Shown: one piece after another, positions 1-8,122 of the stretch
How positions within the stretch are numbered: the stretch's first letter is position 1
How the letters are laid out: every line of letters starts with the position of its first letter
DNA from: an uncultured Pelagibacteraceae bacterium
Lineage (GTDB): Bacteria > Pseudomonadota > Alphaproteobacteria > Pelagibacterales > Pelagibacteraceae
Assembly (NCBI GenBank): GCA_902579605.1
Contig: CACHHD010000002.1
Span: 105,380-169,379, forward strand
Length of the DNA stretch: 64,000 nt
Direction: 5' to 3'
The notes under the pieces: model-generated
What the model was told of the DNA's origin: nothing
What the model saw: only the letters and a program-made list of their open reading frames with translations
Database searches by the model: none
Translations under genes and position numbers: made by a program

Positions 1-366
1 TTCTTCACCATTATTTGTTAAAAAAAACTTATTTTGTTTATAATTGATAATTGCTATTGTTTTCTTTTCAAAAATTTTGACCACGAGCTTTGATGGATAA
101 ATTTTTCTGAATTCAATATACTCAATCAATTCGTTTTCCCTCAAAATTTTATCAATTTTTTCTTTGTTTAAGATTAATAAATTAGATTCATAAAATTCCT
201 CAATGAATAAGTTTTTGATTTTTATGCTATCCAAAATAACAATATTTTTTACCTCAATTTTTTTTATTTTAAAAAATTGTAAACCTGAGTAGAAATTACT
301 AGGGTTAAATGTTGTAAGCATTACTATCAAAAGTATTGATGACAAAATAATTGAAAATTTTTTCAT
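1..366 (-). CDS. ftsQ: Cell division protein FtsQ, N-terminal part (cut by window edge)
   Basis: I translated this partial frame by hand. It gives 122 codons with no stop up to the window edge. It begins with a short basic and hydrophobic segment (about residues 3-20) that fits a single inner-membrane anchor. A POTRA-like stretch follows, containing IKKIEVKN and IYPSKLVVKIFEKK, typical of FtsQ/DivIB. FtsQ links the early and late divisome through the FtsBL subcomplex. The ATG overlaps the ddl stop codon as ATGA (363-366), matching the usual ddl-ftsQ order. The C-terminal beta domain lies outside the window. The assignment rests on the POTRA pattern plus position. Confidence 0.8.
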   Translation of the reverse strand, partial: MKKFSIILSSILLIVMLTTFNPSNFYSGLQFFKIKKIEVKNIVILDSIKIKNLFIEEFYESNLLILNKEKIDKILRENELIEYIEFRKIYPSKLVVKIFEKKTIAIINYKQNKFFLTNNGEE

Positions 367-1292
367 TTATTTAAGCTTGCATCTAAAATTAGCTTTAATA
401 CAAGTTTATCGAAAGAAATATTTTTGAAGTTTGCAATTTCTGGCACTAAAGACAAATCTGTCATTCCAGGCTGGGTATTTATTTCCAAAAGATAGAATTT
501 ATTTTTTGCAAATTTAAAATCAGATCTTGTAACTCCCCTACATCCTAAGATTTTATGTGTTCGTTCAGCAATTTTGAGTACCTCATTATATTTTTTCTCA
601 GAAATATTGGCAGGCATTACATGATCCGTTTTTGCTGATTTTAAATACTTTGCCTTATAATCGTAAAATTTTCTCTTTGGTTTTAATTCAATAGCGCCTA
701 ATGCTTTACCGTTTAAAACAGCAACTTGAATTTCTTGGCCATCAATAAAATTCTCTAACATTAAAGTATCGTAGGTTTTTAACAAAGCTTTAACATTTTT
801 TTTTAAAGTAATTTTATTTTTACATATTTTAACCCCTATGCTTGATCCTTCATTATTTGGTTTTACTACCAGCGGAAACTTTAACTTTTTATTTTTTATA
901 AATTTCTCAAAATTTGAGAAATTATTTTTTTTTTTTTTTATAACGTTATATGGGGGTGTTTTAATATTGTTTTTAATAAATATTTTTTTGGAAGTTATTT
1001 TATTCATCGCTTTCATTGAAGACAAAACGCCAGAATGAGTATATGGGATTTCTGCATATTCAAAAAAGCTCTGTGCATAGCCATCTTCACCTTCTTCACC
1101 GTGAAGTGCATTAAAAATTATATCACAATTGTTTTTTTTGATATCAAAAAATGAGCTTTTCTTTGGATCAAATACTCCAACTTTGTAACCCAGTCTTTTG
1201 ATCGAAGCTATACATGCTTTTCCGGTTTTAATACTAATTTCTCTCTCTCTTGAATTGCCTCCTAAAACTACTAAGATTTTTTTTTTAGCCAT
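363..1292 (-). CDS. ddl: D-alanine--D-alanine ligase
   Basis: A 309-residue ATP-grasp ligase that makes D-Ala-D-Ala for the MurF step. The N-terminal domain carries the NALHGEEGEDG motif (about residues 61-71). The central ATP-grasp part shows FPLVVKPNNEGSSIGV. The C-terminal part shows LLEINTQPGMT, which supplies the Mg-binding Glu and Asn. Length is normal for the family. The ATG start overlaps the murB stop by 8 bp and the gene runs into ftsQ with an ATGA overlap, so it is translated as part of the dcw transcript. No oddities seen. Confidence 0.96.
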   Translation of the reverse strand: MAKKKILVVLGGNSREREISIKTGKACIASIKRLGYKVGVFDPKKSSFFDIKKNNCDIIFNALHGEEGEDGYAQSFFEYAEIPYTHSGVLSSMKAMNKITSKKIFIKNNIKTPPYNVIKKKKNNFSNFEKFIKNKKLKFPLVVKPNNEGSSIGVKICKNKITLKKNVKALLKTYDTLMLENFIDGQEIQVAVLNGKALGAIELKPKRKFYDYKAKYLKSAKTDHVMPANISEKKYNEVLKIAERTHKILGCRGVTRSDFKFAKNKFYLLEINTQPGMTDLSLVPEIANFKNISFDKLVLKLILDASLNK

Positions 1293-2199
1293 TCCTTAAA
1301 GTTTCGCCTATGATTTTTAATTCTAAGTCTAACTTAATATTATATTTTTCAAATACTTTTTGTCTTACAAAATTAATTAATTTTTCAATATCCTCTGATG
1401 TTGCCCCTCCTTCGTTTACAAAAAAGTTGCTGTGTTTATTTGATATCCTAGCCTTACCGAATGAAACAAGATTACAATTAGAATTTTTTATTAATTCCCA
1501 AGCTTTTTTATCTTTAGGATTTTTAAAAGTGCTTCCACAAGTTTTAATTTTACTCGGTTGTGTCTCTTTTTTTTCTTGAGAAAATTTTTTAATTTTTTCC
1601 TTAATCAAGTTTTTATCTCCAACATTAGCCTGAAGTTTAGCTGACAAAATTATAATATTCTCTGGTAAATTGGTGCCTCTGTAAAAAAATTGGATATCTT
1701 TTCTATCAAATTCAGTAACTTTTCCCTTAAAATCAATTGCTTTTATTGAAATTAAAATATTTGATATTTCATCTCCATAGCACCCGCTGTTCATTCTTAT
1801 AGCGCCACCTATCGAACCAGGTATACAAGATAAAAATTCTAAATTAGCAATTGAATTTTCAGCTGCATAACTTGATAAAGTTTTATCCAAAGTGCCTGCA
1901 CCAACTTCTAATATATTTTCTTTAAGTGATTTTATATATGAGAATTTAGAGCTTAACTTTATTACGACACCGCTGAAACCTCCATCCCTAATTAATGTAT
2001 TTGAACCTGCGCCTAAACATATTATTTTTTGAGAATTATTTAATAGTTTTAAAAAGTCAGCTAGTTCTTCAACACTTTGAGGTTTAAATAAAATTTTAGC
2101 AGGACCTCCAAGATTAAACCAGCTGTATCTTGATAAATTTTCATCAAAAATAATATTTTTTCCAAACTTTTTTTTTAAATTAATATTTTCTATATTCAT
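1285..2199 (-). CDS. murB: UDP-N-acetylenolpyruvoylglucosamine reductase
   Basis: FAD- and NADPH-dependent reductase that completes UDP-MurNAc synthesis. FAD-binding motifs are visible: FNLGGPA near the N terminus, GAGSNTLIRDGGF and IPGSIGGAIRMNSGCYG. The catalytic CGSTFKNP motif, with the proton-donor Ser, lies in the C-terminal half. I chose the ATG at 2199 because it forms an ATGA overlap with the murC stop. The longer frame from 2226 begins with TTG and adds only nine residues. The protein is then 304 residues, a usual size. The gene overlaps ddl by 8 bp. Confidence 0.95.
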   Translation of the reverse strand: MNIENINLKKKFGKNIIFDENLSRYSWFNLGGPAKILFKPQSVEELADFLKLLNNSQKIICLGAGSNTLIRDGGFSGVVIKLSSKFSYIKSLKENILEVGAGTLDKTLSSYAAENSIANLEFLSCIPGSIGGAIRMNSGCYGDEISNILISIKAIDFKGKVTEFDRKDIQFFYRGTNLPENIIILSAKLQANVGDKNLIKEKIKKFSQEKKETQPSKIKTCGSTFKNPKDKKAWELIKNSNCNLVSFGKARISNKHSNFFVNEGGATSEDIEKLINFVRQKVFEKYNIKLDLELKIIGETLRNG

Positions 2200-3590
2200 A
2201 AAAATTTCTTTAAACTTCTCATCCAATTTGATATGGATCCTGCTCCCATACCGATAATAATTTCATTTTTAATTAAGTTTTTTCTAAAGAAATTTTTCAT
2301 ATTTTCTTCATCCCTGATAATTATTACGTCTACATTTGAGTTTAATGAAATCAATTTACCAAATTTTATTAAATCGAATTTCTTATTTGTTTTTTCACCT
2401 GCAGCATAAATAGGACATAAAATAACTCTATCTGAAAATTTGAATGATTTAGAAAATTCTTTTTTTAATAGATTTACTCGGCTAAACCTGTGTGGTTGGA
2501 AAACTGAGGTAATTTTTTTTTTATTTGCAACTTTTTTAATACCCTCTAACACTGAATAAATTTCAGTAGGATGATGTGCATAATCATCATAAAATTCATT
2601 TTCATTTTTTTCAAATATTTTTGTCATTCTCCTTTGTACCCCTGTAAATTTTAATAAAGCATTTTTGATAATTTTAATTTTAATTCCTAAGTTTAAGCAT
2701 ACACTTACTGCTGCGACCGAATTTAATATATTATGTTTGCCTATAAGATTCAAAACAATGTTTTTAATAATCATTTTTTTTCCTAAAAAATTTTTAACAA
2801 CAAGATCAAATTTACAGTTATTAATATTATATTTTGGTTTTATTATTTGATAGTCAGCACTTGAACTAAAACCGTATGTTAAGATATTTTTTGTTTTAAT
2901 TTTTTTTTTAATTTTTTTAATATTTTTGTCATCAATACAAATTATACATTTTCCGATTGGGGGTGTTTTATTAATAAATTTAACAAAGTTATTTTCTAAA
3001 TTTTTATAATTTTTATAATAATCAATGTGTTCCTTATCAATATTAGTAACTATGGAATAATTTATCGGAAGTTTTAAAAAACTGCCGTCAGACTCATCTG
3101 CCTCTAAAACAGCCCAATCACCTTTGCCTAGTTTTGCATTATTCTTAATAGAATTAATAACCCCTCCATTAATTATTGTGGGGTCTAATTTTGATTCTAA
3201 CAGTATTTTCGATACTAGTGAAGTTGTTGTAGTTTTTCCATGTGAGCCGGAAACAATTATATTTTTTTTCAATGAAACGATATTAGAAAGCATTTCTACC
3301 CTTTCATAAATCGGCAATTTTCTTTTTTTTGCTTCTCGAACCTCTGGATTATTAATCTTTATAGCTGAAGATTTTACAAGAATTGTTGCTTCTTTTATAT
3401 TTTTTTTTCTTTGTCCAAGAAAAAATTTTATTCCTAGTTTTTTACAATTCTCTAAATTTTTGTTCATGCTTATATCACTCCCTTGAACTTTAAAGCCCAT
3501 AACTTTCATAATTTGAGCTAGCCCACTCATACCAATGCCTCCTAAACCAATAAAATGTATAATTTCTTTTTGACCAATATTAATTTTCAT
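2196..3590 (-). CDS. murC: UDP-N-acetylmuramate--L-alanine ligase
   Basis: Mur ligase of 464 residues that adds L-Ala to UDP-MurNAc. A Rossmann-type N terminus shows FIGLGGIGMSGLA. The ATP-binding loop is SGSHGKTTTTSLV near residue 115. The metal-binding EADESDGSF segment and the C-terminal DDYAHHPTE motif are both present and are diagnostic of MurC. The ATG start overlaps the murG stop by 11 bp and the end overlaps murB by 4 bp (ATGA), so the three genes are translationally chained. Confidence 0.97.
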   Translation of the reverse strand: MKINIGQKEIIHFIGLGGIGMSGLAQIMKVMGFKVQGSDISMNKNLENCKKLGIKFFLGQRKKNIKEATILVKSSAIKINNPEVREAKKRKLPIYERVEMLSNIVSLKKNIIVSGSHGKTTTTSLVSKILLESKLDPTIINGGVINSIKNNAKLGKGDWAVLEADESDGSFLKLPINYSIVTNIDKEHIDYYKNYKNLENNFVKFINKTPPIGKCIICIDDKNIKKIKKKIKTKNILTYGFSSSADYQIIKPKYNINNCKFDLVVKNFLGKKMIIKNIVLNLIGKHNILNSVAAVSVCLNLGIKIKIIKNALLKFTGVQRRMTKIFEKNENEFYDDYAHHPTEIYSVLEGIKKVANKKKITSVFQPHRFSRVNLLKKEFSKSFKFSDRVILCPIYAAGEKTNKKFDLIKFGKLISLNSNVDVIIIRDEENMKNFFRKNLIKNEIIIGMGAGSISNWMRSLKKFL

Positions 3591-4662
3591 AAAAGAGTTT
3601 TATTATTTCTTTTTTAATATTTATAAAAACTTTTTTGTCAGAGTGTTTTTTCTGATTCACTTTAATTTCATTTAATATTGATTTATCCTTATCTATAGAT
3701 TGAAGCAAATTAAATAGCTTAGTTTTTAAATCTTTTTCTTCAACCATTATACCGAAGCCTTTATTCATAAAATATTTTGCATTTTTTATTTGATGATTTT
3801 CAGAAGAGGTAGCTAGAGGTATTGAAATAATTGGAATTTTACTGTTTAAAAACTCTGCAAGAGCTGAAGATCCTGCTCTTGTAATAACAAGATTTGATAA
3901 ATTATAATATTTTATTATATCAAAAGTAAAGCTAAAAAGTTCATTCTCGATCTTATTACTTTGGTATTTTTTTTTTAAATCTAATATTTGATTATCAAGA
4001 CACTGTTGGTAAATTTTAAAATTAATATTATTTTTTTTACATTGAATAAATATATCAGGTAATATTTCAGCAAAAATCTTAGCTGCCTGGCTCCCTCCTA
4101 ACACTAGAATATTTAAATAATTTTCTTTACGTGGTAAATCAATTTTAGAATTGTTAAGAATTGCTTCTCTTAATATATTTCCTATAACAACAATTTTATC
4201 TTTGTGTTTTTCATTTATTCCCTCAATATCTTTAAAGGAAACAAATATTTTTTTAGCAAAAGGAGCTAAATACCTATTCGCTTTTCCCACCAATAAGTTG
4301 TTTTCATAAATAACAAAAGGAATTCTCAAAATTATACTAGCGAAACATACAGGAAATGAAGCGTAACCTCCCATTCCAAAAATAAATTTTGGCTTAGTAT
4401 TTATTAAAAAAATAGCAGATTCAAAAATAGCAATTAAATTTAAAAAAATAGAAATAAATATTTTTTTTTTATTTAATGATGATCCGTTAATCAATCTTAT
4501 ATTTTTTACAGATTTATTATCAATGAATTTTAAGCCTCTTTTGTCAGTAGTCAAAATTGGGTTGAATCCATTTTTATTAAAATAGTTAGCTAAACTTACG
4601 GCGGGAAAAATATGACCGCCTGTACCTCCAGTTGCAATTACTATATTCTTACTATCATTCAT
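3580..4662 (-). CDS. murG: UDP-GlcNAc:undecaprenyl-PP-MurNAc-pentapeptide GlcNAc transferase
   Basis: Peripheral inner-membrane GT-B glycosyltransferase (360 residues) that converts lipid I to lipid II. The N-terminal glycine loop GGTGGHIFPA (about residues 13-22), the second loop GGSQAAKIF and the donor-binding TRAGSSALAEF are all present. Length is normal. The gene overlaps ftsW upstream by 8 bp and murC downstream by 11 bp. Between them sits no promoter-sized gap. Confidence 0.96.
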   Translation of the reverse strand: MNDSKNIVIATGGTGGHIFPAVSLANYFNKNGFNPILTTDKRGLKFIDNKSVKNIRLINGSSLNKKKIFISIFLNLIAIFESAIFLINTKPKFIFGMGGYASFPVCFASIILRIPFVIYENNLLVGKANRYLAPFAKKIFVSFKDIEGINEKHKDKIVVIGNILREAILNNSKIDLPRKENYLNILVLGGSQAAKIFAEILPDIFIQCKKNNINFKIYQQCLDNQILDLKKKYQSNKIENELFSFTFDIIKYYNLSNLVITRAGSSALAEFLNSKIPIISIPLATSSENHQIKNAKYFMNKGFGIMVEEKDLKTKLFNLLQSIDKDKSILNEIKVNQKKHSDKKVFINIKKEIIKLFYEN

Positions 4663-5782
4663 ATTTAAATCTATTTTTTGTCAAATTCAAAATTGCTCCT
4701 GCTAATATTGAACTACCAATAAGTGAAGATCCTCCGTAGCTCAAAAATGGTAAAGTCATTCCAGTTGTTGGCAATAAACTTGTATTCACTCCAATATGTA
4801 TAAAAACTTGAAAAATTAACAAAGATGATAGACCACAAAGTGAGATTTTTGAGTTTTCATCTGAAATTTTTATACAATTCTTAATTATTTTATAAGAGAT
4901 ATATAAAAATATAGTTATAACAAGAATTGAAATTACAGAGCCAAATTCCTCAGTTATTACTGCTATAATATAATCAGTATGTGCTTCTGGAACACTGTCT
5001 TTTAAAATTCCCTCACCCATGCCTTGACCTTTAAGTCCACCTTGTTTTATTGCAGCCAAAGCTTTATCGGTTTGGAAGTTATCTCCTTTGGTTGGATCAA
5101 AAAAAGTATTTAATCTTTGAGTTATGTACCCAAATTTTTCAGGAAATACTGCTAAAAGCGTGAATGAAAATAAAATCAATATTCCAAATAAAAGGAAAAT
5201 ATAGCTTATTTTAATCCCAGAAATAAAAACCAAGGACAACCAAGTTGTTATAAGTAAAATTGACTGGCCAACATCTGGTTGATTTAAAAGTAAAATTATA
5301 ATTAGTGATAATACGAATAAACTTAAAGCATACGAATAGTTTAAATTTTTTTTTTTACTACTGCTTATTAAACTAGCGGTAATTAATACGAAGAAAGGTT
5401 TAGTAATTTCGATAGGCTGTAAACGGAAAAAGAAAAAATCTAACCATCTTTTTGCACCTTTAATTTCTACTCCCAAAAAAGGAACTAAAATCAGTAAAAA
5501 TAGTGAAACTATAAATATTGGAAAAATTATCTTTTTTAAAAAGGATTTTTTCATATAAGAAATGATAAACATCACTGAAACAGCTATTATAGCAAATATT
5601 AAATGTCTCGAGAAATAATGATAAAAATCTTTATTTAATCTTTCACCAGCTAGTGAAGAAGTCGAGGAAAATGAAAAAAAAATTCCTAAAAAAAACAAAG
5701 CCAAAAAACTGAACAAAATATTTTTGTCAATATTTCGCCAATAGTCACTTAATCTCTCGGAATTAATAAAATTTTTTAACAT
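4655..5782 (-). CDS. ftsW: Septal peptidoglycan polymerase FtsW (SEDS family)
   Basis: A 375-residue polytopic membrane protein with about ten hydrophobic segments. SEDS signatures are visible: KGAKRW in the first periplasmic loop, LQPIEITKPFFV, the LNQPDVGQS segment holding the catalytic Asp, and EAHTDYIIAVITEEFG. FtsW polymerises lipid II with FtsI at the septum. Its position between murD and murG is the standard dcw one and favours FtsW over RodA. It overlaps murD by 20 bp. Confidence 0.95.
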   Translation of the reverse strand: MLKNFINSERLSDYWRNIDKNILFSFLALFFLGIFFSFSSTSSLAGERLNKDFYHYFSRHLIFAIIAVSVMFIISYMKKSFLKKIIFPIFIVSLFLLILVPFLGVEIKGAKRWLDFFFFRLQPIEITKPFFVLITASLISSSKKKNLNYSYALSLFVLSLIIILLLNQPDVGQSILLITTWLSLVFISGIKISYIFLLFGILILFSFTLLAVFPEKFGYITQRLNTFFDPTKGDNFQTDKALAAIKQGGLKGQGMGEGILKDSVPEAHTDYIIAVITEEFGSVISILVITIFLYISYKIIKNCIKISDENSKISLCGLSSLLIFQVFIHIGVNTSLLPTTGMTLPFLSYGGSSLIGSSILAGAILNLTKNRFKYE

Positions 5783-7037
5783 TATATTTTACCAAATCTT
5801 TAAATTTATCACCTCTTTCCATAAAATTTCTAAATTGATCGTATGAAGCGCTAGCGGGACTAAATAAAATCGTAACCTGTTTTTTTCTATCATGGGACTT
5901 AAAAATTTTACTTACAGCTGCTTTTAAATTCTTACTGATTTCGAATTTAATTTTTTTACTAATTTGTTTTGCAAAATAAGCAGTATGATTTCCTATAATA
6001 TATGCTTTAATAATTTTATCTTTAAATTGGTCAATATCGATTTTATCATTCTTTTTCGGCTGACCACCTGTAATCCAAATAATATTATTATTTGATTTCA
6101 AAGCATATCTTGTAGACTCAAAAGAAGTAGCTTTAGAATCATTTATGAAAGTAAAATTACCAAGTTTTAAAAAAATTTCGTGCCGGTGGGATAGTCCTTT
6201 AAAAGAGTTCAAAGATTTAACAAAGTTTTTTCTATTTATTTTGAAAAGTTTTGTTATAAAATATGCAAATTTAACATTTTCCTTATTAGCTTCAAGTTGG
6301 AGATATTTATTTATAGTTTTTTTCAACTTAATTGGATTACCTTTAATAATTTTAAGTTTCCCTAAAAAATTATGATTTCTATAAAGTTTAATTATTTTAG
6401 AGTTATTTAGTAATGCTATATCGTTTTCTGTTTGATTGTTAAAAACCTTAATTTTTGAATTTACATATTTTTTTTTTGATCCATGCCAATCTAAATGATC
6501 TTGAGAAATATTTAAAATCGCAGCGCAATATGGTTTGATAAACTTGGAATACTCTAATTGAAAAGAGGAGGCCTCAATAACATATATCTCATTTTTTACA
6601 AACTTTAAATCCAATATGGGTTTTCCAATATTGCCTGCTAATTTATTTTTAATATTGTTTTTTTTTAAAATATGGTGAATTAATGAGCAAGTAGTTGATT
6701 TTCCGTTTGTTCCAGTAATAATAATCGACTTTTTAATTTTGTTTCTTAAATAAAATAAATCTAAATCAGATATAATTTTGTTTTTATTCTTAAATAATAT
6801 TTTTTTAAACTTTGATTTTTCAATGTTTATTCCAGGACTTATCACAATATAGTCAACTGAATTTAATTTTATTTTAAAAAGGTTTTTTTGTTTTGTATTT
6901 CTTTTAGTTAAATAATCGTCCCATGTAAAAATTTGATGTGCTTTATTTCTCTTTAGAAAATTAACAACAGATTTACCTGTTAACCCTAAACCATACACAG
7001 CGAATGTTTTGTCTTCGAAGTTAATTAACTCAGTCAT
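5763..7037 (-). CDS. murD: UDP-N-acetylmuramoylalanine--D-glutamate ligase
   Basis: Mur ligase of 424 residues that adds D-Glu. The N-terminal nucleotide-sugar domain shows VYGLGLTGKSVV. The ATP loop is ITGTNGKSTTCSLI. The central domain has ASSFQLEYS and NDSKATS, all MurD-typical. It is somewhat shorter than the approximately 440 residues of enteric MurD. Its ATG shares one base with the mraY stop (TAATG), and its end overlaps ftsW. Confidence 0.95.
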   Translation of the reverse strand: MTELINFEDKTFAVYGLGLTGKSVVNFLKRNKAHQIFTWDDYLTKRNTKQKNLFKIKLNSVDYIVISPGINIEKSKFKKILFKNKNKIISDLDLFYLRNKIKKSIIITGTNGKSTTCSLIHHILKKNNIKNKLAGNIGKPILDLKFVKNEIYVIEASSFQLEYSKFIKPYCAAILNISQDHLDWHGSKKKYVNSKIKVFNNQTENDIALLNNSKIIKLYRNHNFLGKLKIIKGNPIKLKKTINKYLQLEANKENVKFAYFITKLFKINRKNFVKSLNSFKGLSHRHEIFLKLGNFTFINDSKATSFESTRYALKSNNNIIWITGGQPKKNDKIDIDQFKDKIIKAYIIGNHTAYFAKQISKKIKFEISKNLKAAVSKIFKSHDRKKQVTILFSPASASYDQFRNFMERGDKFKDLVKYNVKKFY

Positions 7038-8122
7038 TATCTTAATTTAAGCGTAGCAAGTCCAACTAAAGCTAAAATTATAGCAATGATCCAAAATCTT
7101 ATGACTATTGTAGACTCAGCCCAACCTTTTTTTTCAAAGTGATGGTGAATTGGTGCCATCATAAAAACTCTTTTTCCTGTAAGTTTAAACGAAATCACTT
7201 GTATAATGACAGAAACAGTCTCTAGCACAAATAACCCGCCAATTATTGCAAGCACTATTTCGTGTTTAACAATTATCGCTACTGCTGCTAATGAACCTCC
7301 TAAAGATAGAGATCCAGTATCTCCCATAAAAATTTTTGCAGGTGGTGCGTTATACCAGAGAAAACCCAAACAAGATCCTACAATTGCTCCGCAAAAAACT
7401 GCAGTTTCTCCGACTCCCGGAATATATTGTATTTGCAGATATTCAGAGAAAATTATATTACCAACCACATAACTTATAAATGTAAAAGATAACGCCACTA
7501 ACATTATGGGAACAGTTGCTAAACCATCTAATCCATCAGTCAAATTTACTGCGTTAGAGGAACCAATTATTACGAATAGACCGAATGGAATGAAGAATAT
7601 TCCAAGATCTAAAATGAGATTTTTAAAAAAAGGAAAATAAATATAATTTATGTATTTATGATCTGAAAAATTAATTATAATTAGTAAAGTAGTTAATCCA
7701 ATAATAAATTGACCAAAAAATTTAAGTTTAGAATTTAATCCAATAGAATTTCTATATTTTATTTTTAATAAATCATCAACGAATCCAAGGGTGCCCAAGC
7801 TAATAGAAATAAATATTAGAGACCAAACATAGATATTCTTTAGATCTGCCCAAAGTAGTGTGCTTGTTAACATACCAATTATAATTATAATTCCTCCCAT
7901 TGTTGGCGTACCTGACTTTTTTACTATATGGTCAATAGGTCCGTCCTGACGAATAGGTCCGGTAATATCCATCTTAGAAAAAAATTTAATTAGAGGTCCT
8001 CCTATTAAAAAAACAATAATGAGTGAAGTCATTAAAGATAAACCTGTTCTAAATGTTAAATATTTAAAAACATTGAGAAATGAATACTGGTCAATAAGTG
8101 AGGTTAAAAATTCAAATAGCAT
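7037..8122 (-). CDS. mraY: Phospho-MurNAc-pentapeptide translocase
   Basis: A 361-residue inner-membrane enzyme with about ten transmembrane helices that transfers phospho-MurNAc-pentapeptide to undecaprenyl phosphate, forming lipid I. Hallmarks are GTPTMGGI in the first cytoplasmic loop, NLTDGLDGLA with catalytic acidic residues, GDTGSLSLGG, and the C-terminal MMAPIHHHFEKKGW segment. Length matches the family. It overlaps the murE-murF fusion upstream by 11 bp. Confidence 0.97.
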   Translation of the reverse strand: MLFEFLTSLIDQYSFLNVFKYLTFRTGLSLMTSLIIVFLIGGPLIKFFSKMDITGPIRQDGPIDHIVKKSGTPTMGGIIIIIGMLTSTLLWADLKNIYVWSLIFISISLGTLGFVDDLLKIKYRNSIGLNSKLKFFGQFIIGLTTLLIIINFSDHKYINYIYFPFFKNLILDLGIFFIPFGLFVIIGSSNAVNLTDGLDGLATVPIMLVALSFTFISYVVGNIIFSEYLQIQYIPGVGETAVFCGAIVGSCLGFLWYNAPPAKIFMGDTGSLSLGGSLAAVAIIVKHEIVLAIIGGLFVLETVSVIIQVISFKLTGKRVFMMAPIHHHFEKKGWAESTIVIRFWIIAIILALVGLATLKLR